Assembly (NCBI GenBank): GCA_964631565.1
Contig: CAZVYJ010000001.1
Span: 1-64,000, forward strand
Reading direction: 5' to 3'
DNA length: 64,000 nucleotides
Source: CAZVYJ01 sp964631565
GTDB taxonomy: Bacteria; Planctomycetota; Phycisphaerae; SM23-33
The first letter of the stretch is position 1. Each line of letters opens with the position of its first letter. Below are positions 34,896-44,049 of this stretch, in pieces. The translations under genes and the position numbers were made by a program. Under the pieces are notes generated by a model, which was given only the letters and a program-made list of their open reading frames with translations, ran no database searches and was not told the origin of the DNA.

Positions 34896-35726
34896 TCATT
34901 GCTCCTGTTCTAGGGGTTCTGGTCGGGCCGAGTTCTTGGATGCCGGGCCATTCGTATCTTGAAGGCAGTTCTTATTGACCACATCGCCGCGCCGGCCTCT
35001 GTGTTCGTACGAATCCGGCGTCCAGTGAAAGTCTTTCAGGATGCTGACCGCAAAGCATTCTTCGGGTGGGGCATTCAGCAGACGCCTGGCATAGTCCCAT
35101 TCCATGCGCTGGCAAAGCCGCATCTCCTCCAGCGTGCACCCACCGGAGCGGATCTTCTCTTCCAGGGCGAGCACCTCAGCCGGAAAGACACCGGCCTTCA
35201 GCGATACTTTGACGGTCTTGCCCGTCGAGAAACGGTGCAGGATGAACTCGTTGCCCAGCGCCGGGTCGATCTTCTGCGTGCCAAACCGGACTCTCCCGCC
35301 TGTCAGGTATGCGGCCACATCCCCATAGCACGGCGAATTGTTCGTGATGCAGCCAGTATCGGTCCGGTCTATAATGCCATCGGGATACAGAGCATTCAGG
35401 CCCACGGACATGGCACATGCGGCTGTGACTAGGCCGTCGCACGGATGGCCATGCATCTTGACCAGGTCCTTCAGCGTGATTGTCTTCGTTTCGGAGACGT
35501 AGGGGCCGAGGCTGCTCTCCGTGTCCCTGACGTGGAACACCGGCGCGTACTGGCCCCTGGCCATCCAGTCGAAATAGTACCACGTAGGGCTGTTATCCAT
35601 CGACTCCGTCGTCTTCATTGTGCCGCCGGAGCGGTCCGTACAACCGGCAAGGCAAGCTGCTTCCATTGCGAATGCAAGGGTCGCCACAGCCCCCACAACG
35701 ACATGATGTCTGTTGATACAACTCAT
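34896..35726 (-). CDS. FmdE-domain lipoprotein
   Basis: A 276-aa protein with a signal peptide and lipobox LAGC (C29). The central domain resembles FmdE, the subunit-E domain of formylmethanofuran dehydrogenase: KMHGHPCDGLVTAACAMSVG and NNSPCYGDVAAYLTGGRVRFG. The HGHPCDG motif likely binds a metal through His and Cys. FmdE proteins in bacteria are usually cytoplasmic or near molybdopterin genes, so an exported lipoprotein in an arsenic operon is unusual. ATG 35726 overlaps the RND stop (ATGA). Confidence 0.75.
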   Translation of the reverse strand: MSCINRHHVVVGAVATLAFAMEAACLAGCTDRSGGTMKTTESMDNSPTWYYFDWMARGQYAPVFHVRDTESSLGPYVSETKTITLKDLVKMHGHPCDGLVTAACAMSVGLNALYPDGIIDRTDTGCITNNSPCYGDVAAYLTGGRVRFGTQKIDPALGNEFILHRFSTGKTVKVSLKAGVFPAEVLALEEKIRSGGCTLEEMRLCQRMEWDYARRLLNAPPEECFAVSILKDFHWTPDSYEHRGRRGDVVNKNCLQDTNGPASKNSARPEPLEQEQ

Positions 35727-38700
35727 TCGGCTGTCTCTTTCTGCGGTTGCGGACGCAAACCAAGCAGCCAGCGACCGGTGGCCGCCGCCTTGACGGTCAC
35801 GGTGTCCAAGCTCGAGTACACCACCGGGATGACGATCATGGTCAGGAAGGTGCCGACGGCCAGACCGGTGGCTGCCACGATGCCCAGCGGACTCATACGT
35901 TCCAGGCCAACCGCCATCTGGAAGACCAGCGGCGTCAATCCGACGATCGTCGAGACGGTCGTCATCAGGATCGGGCGAATCCTCAGGCGAACGGACTGGA
36001 GGATCGCCTCGTCCTTGGTCACTCCGGCCTTGCGGGCGTTGAGGACGAAATCCAGCAGCAGGATGCTGTTGTTGACGATGGTTCCGCCCAGGAAGATCAT
36101 GCCCATCGTCGCCGGTTTGCACATCGGTTTGTCGAACAGCAGCAGGCCCCAGAAGGCTCCGGCGATGGCCAGCGGAATGGCGGCCATGATCGTCACGGGA
36201 TGCGCGAACGATTTGAACATGGCCACTAGGAGGATGTACAACAGCACGAAGCCGATCATCAGGGCCTTGCCCATTTCGGCACTGCCGGTTTTCATGTCGG
36301 CCGTTGTGCCGGAAACATCGATGGTGTACCCGGCGGGGGGATGGATGGCCTCCAACCGCTTCGTGGCCATGCCCGCAATCTGGCCGATGGTATAGACGCG
36401 GTTGACGCCTGTAATGTCGATGGTGTTACACAGCCGCTCGCGGGTAATGAAGGGTTGGTTTCGCTGCGGATTCAGCGTCGCCATCGCTCGCACAGGCAAG
36501 GGGCCAAACCGCGTCGAAACATACGCGTCGGAGAGCTGCGCCGGTTCGCTGATGTTCTCGGAGGCGTACTGCACGGTAATAGGAATGTCCAGATAGCCTT
36601 TGAGGCGCATGGGCGAGGCCGGGATGCCCTTTACGATGCCCTTGAGTTCCCAGGCAAGGTCGGCCGGCGTGGTCTGATAGAGTTTCGCCAGAGCAGGATC
36701 GACGTCCACGTGATATTCGGTCTTGTCGAAGTACCAACTCCGGCGAACGTCCATCAAGCCGGATAGTCCCTTAAGCGCGTTTCGGCACTGGTCGGCCAGT
36801 TGGCTGACTACATGAGAATCAGGCCCGCTGACGATGATGTCCAACGGAGCGCGGGTTGTGGAGACCGGTGTGGCCCCGTACTCGGTGATTCGAAAGCTCC
36901 GCACGCCCGCAATCTGCCGCAACTGCTCTCGCCACTTATCCTGGATTTGCCAGATCGTTTCTGGCCTGTGCTGGCGATCCACCAGGTGAATGATGATCTT
37001 GCCCGACTGGGCGGTGGCGCCGCCTCCGCCGAAGCTGATCTGCCCGGGCTCCGACCCTACGATAGACGAGATGGTTTCCACGCCGGGCTGTTTATAGACG
37101 GCCGTTTCGATCTGGCTGAGCGTTTTCTCGACCTCGGCCGGAGATGCGTCGGTCGGCGCGTCGAACTCCAGATTGACGATGCCCGTGTCCATCGGCGGCA
37201 TGAGTTCTCCGCCGATCAAAGGCTTGACCACCTTCATGGTCACGATGAAGAACGCCGCCGCGAGGATCAGCGTGGCCAACCGCCACCGCAGAGCTCTTCG
37301 CAGAATACTCAGGAAGAACCGCGACAGCAGGCCGACCCCTTTGTCCGTGTTGGCGAATAGACGCTCCAGGAAGTTCCTGTGTTCATGCGGCCGAGCCAAC
37401 AGACGTGATGCCATCAGAGGCACAACCGTCAACGAGACCAGCAAAGAGGCCACCAAGGTAGCCGAGATCATCATGTTCAACGGCCGCATCGTCTGCTGGG
37501 AATAGCCACCGGTGAACATCACGGGAATCAGCACGATGACCGTCGTGAGCATGCCCGCCGTCACGGCCAGGGCGACTTCACTCGTTCCTTGCTTGGCCGC
37601 TAGGGCTGCGTCGGGATGCTTCATCTCGCGGTAGTGCCGGTAGATGTTCTCCAGAACGACGATGGAGGCGTCCACCACCATTCCCACCGAGATGATCAGA
37701 CCGGAGAGCGTCACCATGTTCAGCGTGTACGGGCTGAACCACAGCACGACCAGGCCGGCCAGAAACGCCAGCGGGATGCTCACGGAAACAACTACGGCCG
37801 CCCGCATGTCGGCCAAAAAGAAGAAGATCACGAGTACGGTCAGGACCACCGCCTGCCATAGGGAGCTGCGCATGCCGTTGACGTTCAGGTCGATGAGGGG
37901 CTGCTGGTCGTCGGTGATCTGAAAAGCGATGTCAGGGTATTGGGCCTCAAGCTTGGGCAGGAAACTCTTGATGCTCTGGATGGCGCTGACCGTCGGACCG
38001 TTATCGGGCCGCATGACATTGACGGCGATGGCCGGCTTTCCGTTGCCGTGATAGACGCTGCGCTGCTCCGCTTCGCCCAGGCTGACGTTGGCTACATCCT
38101 CTAGGCGGAGCCAACCCTGGTCGGAGTGCTTGATCGGCAGTTGACGGATCTGCTCAAGGTCAGCGAACTCACCGATTGTCTTGACCAGGTATTCCCGTCG
38201 CTCCGAATAGATCGTGCCGGCCGGGGCCGATACGTTCTGTTTCGCCAGAGAAGCGACCACCTCATTGATCGACAAGCCGTTAGCAGCAAGGCGATCCCGG
38301 TCCACCCGCACCTTCACTTCAGGCTGATGGCCGCCGAATACGTCCACGTCGGCGACGCCTGGCAGCGTCAGGATCTGGTCCTCGATCTGGTTCTCGGCCA
38401 GGAGGCGAATCTGCGACAGTGTCTTGGTGCTGCCGGGCTTGGGCGACAGGGCCAGTGTCAACAGCGGCCGTGTCGCATCGGTGATTTTGTAGATACGAGG
38501 TTCCAGGATGTCCTTGGGCAGTTGGGCCCGGATTCGGCCGATGGCGTTCTGCACGTCCAGGACCGCCTCGCCGATCGGTTTGCTGTAATCGAACTCGGCG
38601 TTTACGGAGGATACCTCGTCGCGGCTGGTGCTGGTGACCTTGGCCAGCCCGCCGAGGGTGTTCAGTTCCTTCTCGACGACTTGGGTGATCTTGTCGGCTA

Positions 38701-38875
38701 CATCGCCAGCGTCCGCGCCCGGATATACGGTGATGACGACCACCTGGGGCGGAACCGTGTTGGGGAATAAGTCTGTGGGAATCTTAATGAAGGCGAAAAA
38801 ACCCAGCGCAACCACCACCAGCACCAGGGCGATGATCACGAACGGATTCCTCATGGAAAAGCCGATGAGATTCAC
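35723..38875 (-). CDS. RND-family efflux pump (AcrB/CzcA/MdtB-type)
   Basis: A 1050-aa inner-membrane transporter. It has the twelve-helix plan with two large periplasmic loops. It starts VNLIGFSMRNPFVIIALVL and includes KIPTDLFPNTVPPQV, VVVSVSIPLAFLAGLVVLW, and DASIVVLENIYRHYREM. GTG at 38875 is chosen because it overlaps the stop of the membrane-fusion gene and matches the family start; the frame continues 42 bp further. With the membrane-fusion and TolC genes it forms a complete tripartite pump. Substrate is not readable, though the location suggests an arsenical or thiol conjugate. Confidence 0.92.
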   Translation of the reverse strand: MNLIGFSMRNPFVIIALVLVVVALGFFAFIKIPTDLFPNTVPPQVVVITVYPGADAGDVADKITQVVEKELNTLGGLAKVTSTSRDEVSSVNAEFDYSKPIGEAVLDVQNAIGRIRAQLPKDILEPRIYKITDATRPLLTLALSPKPGSTKTLSQIRLLAENQIEDQILTLPGVADVDVFGGHQPEVKVRVDRDRLAANGLSINEVVASLAKQNVSAPAGTIYSERREYLVKTIGEFADLEQIRQLPIKHSDQGWLRLEDVANVSLGEAEQRSVYHGNGKPAIAVNVMRPDNGPTVSAIQSIKSFLPKLEAQYPDIAFQITDDQQPLIDLNVNGMRSSLWQAVVLTVLVIFFFLADMRAAVVVSVSIPLAFLAGLVVLWFSPYTLNMVTLSGLIISVGMVVDASIVVLENIYRHYREMKHPDAALAAKQGTSEVALAVTAGMLTTVIVLIPVMFTGGYSQQTMRPLNMMISATLVASLLVSLTVVPLMASRLLARPHEHRNFLERLFANTDKGVGLLSRFFLSILRRALRWRLATLILAAAFFIVTMKVVKPLIGGELMPPMDTGIVNLEFDAPTDASPAEVEKTLSQIETAVYKQPGVETISSIVGSEPGQISFGGGGATAQSGKIIIHLVDRQHRPETIWQIQDKWREQLRQIAGVRSFRITEYGATPVSTTRAPLDIIVSGPDSHVVSQLADQCRNALKGLSGLMDVRRSWYFDKTEYHVDVDPALAKLYQTTPADLAWELKGIVKGIPASPMRLKGYLDIPITVQYASENISEPAQLSDAYVSTRFGPLPVRAMATLNPQRNQPFITRERLCNTIDITGVNRVYTIGQIAGMATKRLEAIHPPAGYTIDVSGTTADMKTGSAEMGKALMIGFVLLYILLVAMFKSFAHPVTIMAAIPLAIAGAFWGLLLFDKPMCKPATMGMIFLGGTIVNNSILLLDFVLNARKAGVTKDEAILQSVRLRIRPILMTTVSTIVGLTPLVFQMAVGLERMSPLGIVAATGLAVGTFLTMIVIPVVYSSLDTVTVKAAATGRWLLGLRPQPQKETAE

Positions 38876-40059
38876 TTCATGGCCTCCACCTTGAGTCCCG
38901 CCGACAGCTGCACCCAACCCAGGAACGTGCTCAGGACGACTTGGTCGCCTTCTCGCACGCCCTCGACGGCCACGTCGTCACCATCCGCGCCCAGAACGCT
39001 CACCGGTCTGGCGCGCAGATGCTCATCGTTGACAATGAACACAAACGTCTTGCAGTCTGGCGATTCGACCACGCTGGAAGATGGGACCAGCGTGACATTC
39101 ATTCTGGAACTCAGCACCACCTTCAGGCTCATATAGGCTCCGCAAGACAGGCCCTCCGCTTCGGGACCGTCGAGGTAGACTTCCGCCCGAAGCATGCGCG
39201 CGGTGCTCAGCGAGGGGAACATGTGCGACAGCACTGCCGTCCGGCCCTTGCTGGCAACGGAGAAGCTTACCGGCAGCCCCTCATGAACCTGCGGCAGATC
39301 CTGCTGGGGTACATCGAAGCAGAGCTTGAACTTGCTGCGGTCCTCGACGGTCATCAGGCTCTTGCCGGGGGTCGCCAGATCGCCGGGGTCCACCATGCGA
39401 TGCGACACCAGGCCGTCAAATGGGCTGCGAATCGTGCAGTAGCCCAGCGTCGTCTCCAACTCGGCCTGCTTGCGTTTCAGGGCCTCGATCTGCCGCTCGA
39501 TGGCGGCAGACTTCTGGCGAGCGGCGTCCAGTTTGCCTTGGGCCTCATTGGCTTTGTCGGCCGTGCCCTCAGCTTGCGCCCCGGGGATCGCGCCTTTGTC
39601 GGCAAGCTCCTTGTCTCGTTGTCGCTCCCGCTGCCAGTAAGCACTGGTCTTCGCCAATGATTCCACGGTCGCCTGATTGGAGGCCAGGTCGGCCTGGGCC
39701 TGCTCGACTTGCGCCTTGGCGGCAGCAATGCTGTCCTCAATCTGTCGCCCGTCGAGAATCACAAGGATGTCGCCGGCCTTTACTGCCTCGTTTTCGTCGT
39801 GCAGGACCTTCTCAACCGTAGCCGTCAGACGGGCCGAGACATCCGCCAAGCGGATCGGCTCCACCACGCCCAGATAGTCACGCGTTTGTTGCAGATTGCC
39901 CTGGCGAGCCGTCGCAACGCGAACCGGGACTGGCTGCATGCCGTACTTCGGAGCTGCAGCCAACGCCAGCTTCTTGTGCCGGACCAGCAGGAGGCCGCCA
40001 ACCACGATCAGCCCAACCACCGCCAGTACGATTACGATGCGAATGCTTTTCTTGACCAT
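38872..40059 (-). CDS. membrane-fusion (periplasmic adaptor) protein of the RND pump
   Basis: A 395-aa protein with an N-terminal anchor (IRIVIVLAVVGLIVVGGLLL), a lipoyl-like hairpin region (ARLTATVEKVLHDENEAVKAGDIL), a long coiled coil with SIAAAKAQVEQAQADLA and KLDAARQKSAAIERQIEALK, then a beta-barrel domain (YCTIRSPFDGLVSHRMVDPG). These are hallmarks of HlyD/AcrA-type adaptors. The start ATG 40059 overlaps the TolC stop by one base. It links RND and TolC. Confidence 0.92.
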   Translation of the reverse strand: MVKKSIRIVIVLAVVGLIVVGGLLLVRHKKLALAAAPKYGMQPVPVRVATARQGNLQQTRDYLGVVEPIRLADVSARLTATVEKVLHDENEAVKAGDILVILDGRQIEDSIAAAKAQVEQAQADLASNQATVESLAKTSAYWQRERQRDKELADKGAIPGAQAEGTADKANEAQGKLDAARQKSAAIERQIEALKRKQAELETTLGYCTIRSPFDGLVSHRMVDPGDLATPGKSLMTVEDRSKFKLCFDVPQQDLPQVHEGLPVSFSVASKGRTAVLSHMFPSLSTARMLRAEVYLDGPEAEGLSCGAYMSLKVVLSSRMNVTLVPSSSVVESPDCKTFVFIVNDEHLRARPVSVLGADGDDVAVEGVREGDQVVLSTFLGWVQLSAGLKVEAMK

Positions 40060-41465
40060 TACTGCCGCGCTCCTATCGCCAGTTTCAACTGGGCCAGGGC
40101 GACGTTGTAGTCGGCCAGCGCCCGGTAGTAGTTGGTCTGCGAGTCCAGCAGGGCCGACTGCGCGTCCAGAACGTCCACGATCGCGCCCTTGCCCAGGTCG
40201 TACTTCTCGCGCTCGATCCGCAGGCTTTCCTTGGCCTGTTCGATAGCTGTTTCCGTGGCCTTGACTCGCTCCCTGGCCGAGCCGACATTCAGCACGGCCG
40301 TCTCCACGTCGAGCTGAATCTGAAGTTCCAATTGCCGCAATCGCTCTTGAGCGGCCATGAGACGGGCCTTCTCTTGGCGAATTCTCGCCTCGATTCGTCC
40401 GCCTTCGAAAATGGGGATATCCACCACGACGCCTACCCGGCCTACGTCGCCAGAACTGTCCGTCCCGGAAGGCCGATCCGTCGTACCGGCGGCCCAACGG
40501 CCACCGTATGCGCCCTCCAGCGAAACTGTCGGCCACTGCGCCGCCCGTGCGGCGTCCACGGCCTTGGCCTGAGCCTCCAACTCCGCACGGGCCGCAAGGT
40601 AGTCGGATCTGCCGTTGAAAGCCTGACTCAGGGCTTGAGCGGTTTCGGGGATGGCAGCTTCGGCAATCGCCAGTTCGCCGGCGGGGTCAACCGGCTTGTC
40701 CGGCCGATCCAAACCCAGCAGGTTCGTCAGCACGCGGGCCTGGACGGCAAGCACGTTGCGCTCCCGCACAAGCTGCTGGTCCAGGTTGGCCACGCGGACC
40801 TCCGTGCGTAGCTGGTCCACCTTGGCCGCCTTCTGCGCCGCGATCAGGTCCTCGATGCGTTTGAGGTGCTCCTGGAGCGCCTTCTTTGAAAACTCCAGCG
40901 ATTCGATGACCTCCCGTTGGGCCAGGATGCCATAGAACACGCTAGAGACGTTGAAGACCAGTTCCTCCTGCGTCCGGGCGAGGCGGTGCTCCGACGCCTT
41001 CTGGAGCAACTCTGCCGCCTTGATCTCACTGGTGATCCGCCCGCCGGTGAACAGGGGCATGGTCACCACCAGATCGCCGGCGAATATGTCCCGGCTGAAT
41101 GCGCCCGATTGGTTATTCTCGCTCGCCGCGATCAATCGCTGGCTGTCCAGGTAGTGATTGTATCCGCCAATGGCGTGCAGGCTGGGCAGGCGCTGTCCTG
41201 CGGCAAAGTCGCGCTGCGCCGTCGCCGCGGCCACGTCATACACTGTGGCGGCAACTTCCGGGTTGTTGGCCAAGGCCACGCGAACGGCCTCATTCAAAGT
41301 CAGCGGACCCTGAACCGGTTGGGTGGCTGCGGAATGGGGGCCGCCGAGATAAGGACGCGGGCCTCGCCCCATGCCCGCGTATGGGTCGGTCGGATTGGTC
41401 AGCACGCACCCCGGAGCTAGAGCCGCAAGGGCGACCAGCCAGAATGTCTTCATCGGGGTATTCAT
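40059..41465 (-). CDS. TolC-family outer-membrane efflux lipoprotein
   Basis: A 468-aa outer-membrane channel. A lipobox (APGC) lies near 20. The repeat halves of TolC are visible: AVRVALANNPEVAATVYDVAAA and, in the second half, AVDAARAAQWPTVSLEGAYGG and IEGGRI-like DIPIFEGGRIEARIR. It is positioned after the ArsP-like permease with a 4-bp gap and before the adaptor. MNTPMKTF or MKTF could be the start; the first ATG (41465) is used. Confidence 0.9.
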   Translation of the reverse strand: MNTPMKTFWLVALAALAPGCVLTNPTDPYAGMGRGPRPYLGGPHSAATQPVQGPLTLNEAVRVALANNPEVAATVYDVAAATAQRDFAAGQRLPSLHAIGGYNHYLDSQRLIAASENNQSGAFSRDIFAGDLVVTMPLFTGGRITSEIKAAELLQKASEHRLARTQEELVFNVSSVFYGILAQREVIESLEFSKKALQEHLKRIEDLIAAQKAAKVDQLRTEVRVANLDQQLVRERNVLAVQARVLTNLLGLDRPDKPVDPAGELAIAEAAIPETAQALSQAFNGRSDYLAARAELEAQAKAVDAARAAQWPTVSLEGAYGGRWAAGTTDRPSGTDSSGDVGRVGVVVDIPIFEGGRIEARIRQEKARLMAAQERLRQLELQIQLDVETAVLNVGSARERVKATETAIEQAKESLRIEREKYDLGKGAIVDVLDAQSALLDSQTNYYRALADYNVALAQLKLAIGARQ

Positions 41466-41469
41466 AGGC

Positions 41470-43014
41470 TTACAGGAACGCTCCGAAAATCATGCCGGAG
41501 ATCGTGGCCATCACGATCACCAGCGAACAGTACACGATGGTCTTCTGCGTGCCCATGATGCTGCGTATGACCAGCATGTTCGGCAGCGACAGCGCAGGCC
41601 CCGCCAGCAGCAGCGCCAGAGCCGGTCCTTTGCCCATGCCCGCGCCGATCAGGCCCTGGAGGATGGGCACCTCGGTCAGTGTGGCGAAATACATGAATGC
41701 GCCGAAGACGCTGGCGAACAAATTTGTCCATATCGGCCAGACGGAACGCACGACGCTCTCGAAGGCGCCGCCGCCCCAGCCGGTCATCTCCAGCATGCGA
41801 TTGGGACTGTCGCCGACGAGCGACTCGACGTATCTGCTCGGAATGAAGCCTTCATGGTCCGGTCGACCCAGCAGGAAACCCGCCACCAGCACTCCGAAGA
41901 ACAGCAGCGGGAGTATCTGCTTGGCGAAGGTCCACGTGGCGGCGAACCAGTCGCCTCCCTCGCCCTTGTTGGTGCTGAGAATGACCGACAGGCCGACAAT
42001 CGCGGCCGAGAACGGAATAAGCACCCACAAATCCTTGTTTATCGGCAAGACAAAAGCCAGGATAGCCGGCGGAATCGCCGCAAGCACGACCTTCCACCAG
42101 TGAACCTTGAACCAGAAGATCAGGATCAGGGAGAAGGCCGCGGCGAACCCAGCCGTGACCAGCCATTTGTTCCGCCAGATCGAAGTCCATACGCCGGGAA
42201 GCGGGGTTCTTTCCACAATGTCGGCTGAGTTGAGAGTGATTTCCTCGCCCTCATCCGGTCCTTCCAGCAGCTTCACCCGGTAGGCAGCGCCGGCTGCGGC
42301 TGCGTCTTCCGGGGCCTTGGTGATGGCCGCCCTCATCTCTGTGCCGTCATTGAGCTTGAAATACCAATCGTTGGGCGCTCCCCAGTTGGCGAAGACAAGA
42401 ATGCCGATCATGACAAAGAAGAACAGGGCGTTGTGCGTCAGCGGCCGCGTTACTTCAGGTTCCGGCATTCCCAGTTGGCCGTTGGCCTTGGCAATCTCCT
42501 CCTTGCGGTAGATGAAGTGCATGATCAGGCCGATTATCACGCTGAACGATATTGCGCCGACCGCGCGAGCTATTCCCAGTTCCAGTCCGAGGATGCGGGC
42601 GGTAAGGATTATCGCCAGCACGTTGATGGCCGGGCCGGAGTACAGGAACGCCGTCGCCGGGCCAAGCCCGGCGCCCATCCGCCAGATGCCCGCGAACAGA
42701 GGCAGCACGGTGCAGGAGCAGACGGCCAGTATCGAACCCGATACGCTCGCCACGCCATACGCCAGCACCTTGTTGGCCTTGGCCCCGAGGTACTTCATCA
42801 CCGACGCCTGGCTGACAAACACGCCGATGGCCCCGGCGATGAAGAACGCCGGCACCAGGCACAACAGCACATGCTCCCGCGCGTACCACTTGGCCAGGTG
42901 CAGTGCCTCCATGACGCCCCAGTTAAATCGGTCCCAGTTCACGGGCAGCCAAAAGAACACTATGAATACAACAAGCATCAACAACGGGGTTTTTATCGTA
43001 TTTTTTACGCTCAT
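41470..43014 (-). CDS. ArsP/DUF318-like permease
   Basis: A 514-aa polytopic protein. Near the N-terminus is the permease hallmark SVSGSILAVCSCTVLPLFAGIW, which contains the Cys-x-Cys pair found in ArsP-type permeases that export trivalent organoarsenicals. The protein has a large inserted soluble segment (about 200-250, KAPEDAAAAGAAYRVKLLEG) between helices. The start is ATG 43014, overlapping arsR (ATGA). Some Ile codons are ATA, like host genes. Other members of the family move Cu or Zn; arsenic is suggested by context. Confidence 0.8.
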   Translation of the reverse strand: MSVKNTIKTPLLMLVVFIVFFWLPVNWDRFNWGVMEALHLAKWYAREHVLLCLVPAFFIAGAIGVFVSQASVMKYLGAKANKVLAYGVASVSGSILAVCSCTVLPLFAGIWRMGAGLGPATAFLYSGPAINVLAIILTARILGLELGIARAVGAISFSVIIGLIMHFIYRKEEIAKANGQLGMPEPEVTRPLTHNALFFFVMIGILVFANWGAPNDWYFKLNDGTEMRAAITKAPEDAAAAGAAYRVKLLEGPDEGEEITLNSADIVERTPLPGVWTSIWRNKWLVTAGFAAAFSLILIFWFKVHWWKVVLAAIPPAILAFVLPINKDLWVLIPFSAAIVGLSVILSTNKGEGGDWFAATWTFAKQILPLLFFGVLVAGFLLGRPDHEGFIPSRYVESLVGDSPNRMLEMTGWGGGAFESVVRSVWPIWTNLFASVFGAFMYFATLTEVPILQGLIGAGMGKGPALALLLAGPALSLPNMLVIRSIMGTQKTIVYCSLVIVMATISGMIFGAFL

Positions 43015-43343
43015 TTGCAGCACTCGCTGAGAATGGCTTTTTCACCGTCTATCCGTTCGCGGAGCACGTCGGTCACGCAGTCGAGGAATCGCAGCAGGCA
43101 GGCCGTCCGCAGCGAGTAGAGCATTTTGAGGCCTTCCTTGCGGTAATCGATTACGCCGGCCTTAAGCAGGACGGCCAGGTGACGCGACACGTTGGACCTC
43201 TGAGCGCCGACGTGCGCCGCGATGTCGCAGACGCACTGCTCGCCGTCGCACAGGAATTCGATTATCGCCAGGCGTATCGGGTGGCCGGCCGCCGCGATTA
43301 TCTCCGCCTTCAGCTTCAACAGCTTCTTCGTTGCAGAATCCAT
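43011..43343 (-). CDS. ArsR-family regulator of the large operon
   Basis: A 110-aa repressor with the metal motif EQCVCDIAAHV (C-x-C) in the HTH region, NVSRHLAVLLKAGVIDYRKEG as recognition helix and wing, and a C-terminal ECCK that adds more cysteines. It heads the 14-gene operon and is followed by the permease with an ATGA overlap. An inverted repeat lies 60 bp upstream. Codon usage resembles the host genes more than the pump genes downstream. Confidence 0.9.
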   Translation of the reverse strand: MDSATKKLLKLKAEIIAAAGHPIRLAIIEFLCDGEQCVCDIAAHVGAQRSNVSRHLAVLLKAGVIDYRKEGLKMLYSLRTACLLRFLDCVTDVLRERIDGEKAILSECCK

Positions 43344-43402
43344 TTCAACACCTCAAACACGTTGAACGAAACGACCAGCAAACCCAAAAACAGGCTCCAA
43401 TA

Positions 43403-43428
43403 ACTATGTGAGTATTTAGTAACATAGT
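43403..43428 (-). promoter_or_regulatory. candidate operator of the second ArsR
   Basis: The perfect 7-bp arms ACTATGT (43403-43409) and ACATAGT (43422-43428) are separated by 12 bp of AT-rich sequence. It lies 60 bp before the arsR start. This layout (12-bp spaced inverted repeats) fits the binding sites of ArsR/SmtB dimers. Promoter hexamers near it are not clear. Confidence 0.6.
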
Positions 43429-43527
43429 AACGCATGACAATGGTGTTTTCAAGTTCGAAGGAGATAAAAAAATGGGATTTTTGCCTTTGAAAAATATATC
43501 TGATATTTCTCTGTGTCCTCAGCGACC

Positions 43528-44039
43528 TCAGCGGCTATTCGGAGGATTTTTCCCGTCAACGAATCTGTCGTCGGCGACGCTGCGCGTGGACGTGGCTTTG
43601 TCCAGCCAGCCGCTGCGGGTTACGTTGAAGTTGTCGAATTTCGCTGCGTACGGCTTGATGTCCAGCAGCGGCGTTCCGTCGAGCATGTCGACGTCGGCGA
43701 TGCGGAGAATGTTTTTTTCAATACCTTCGACGCCAAGCAGACGGACCGCGGAAATGCCTATCGGGTTAGGTCGCGACGGCGCCCGCGTGGCGAAAAGCCC
43801 GCGAGGCGTGTCGTCCAGAAACGGCTTGACCGTCAGCTTTGCCGGCCCGGCCCGGTCGAACCAGTAAACCAGCCATATCCGCTCGAATCCGTCGAGGTCT
43901 TTAGTTCCTCAGCGTACTGCGGGAATATCTCGACGCTGCCTTCGGCGCCTTTGGCGAGGGCAGGCTGAATCGGCGTGCCGGCGGCTTCCCTGAACGGCGA
44001 GTGAATCACGCCTATCGGCTTTAGCTCAAATGGTTTCAT
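43528..44039 (-). pseudogene. trmO: frameshifted tRNA-methyltransferase O (TsaA/TrmO-like)
   Basis: The N-terminal part reads MKPFELKPIGVIHSPFREAAGTP and continues to AEELK at about 43905; then the frame is broken. In the next frame the protein continues as DLDGFERIWLVYWFDRAG and runs through RAPSRPNPIGISAVRLLGVEG to the stop at 43528. Both parts fit TrmO (N6-methylation of t6A37). The break looks like one missing base near 43895-43905. It may be a real mutation, programmed frameshift or assembly error. It lies 10 bp after the site-2 protease gene. Confidence 0.8.
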
Positions 44040-44049
44040 GTGACCAACC

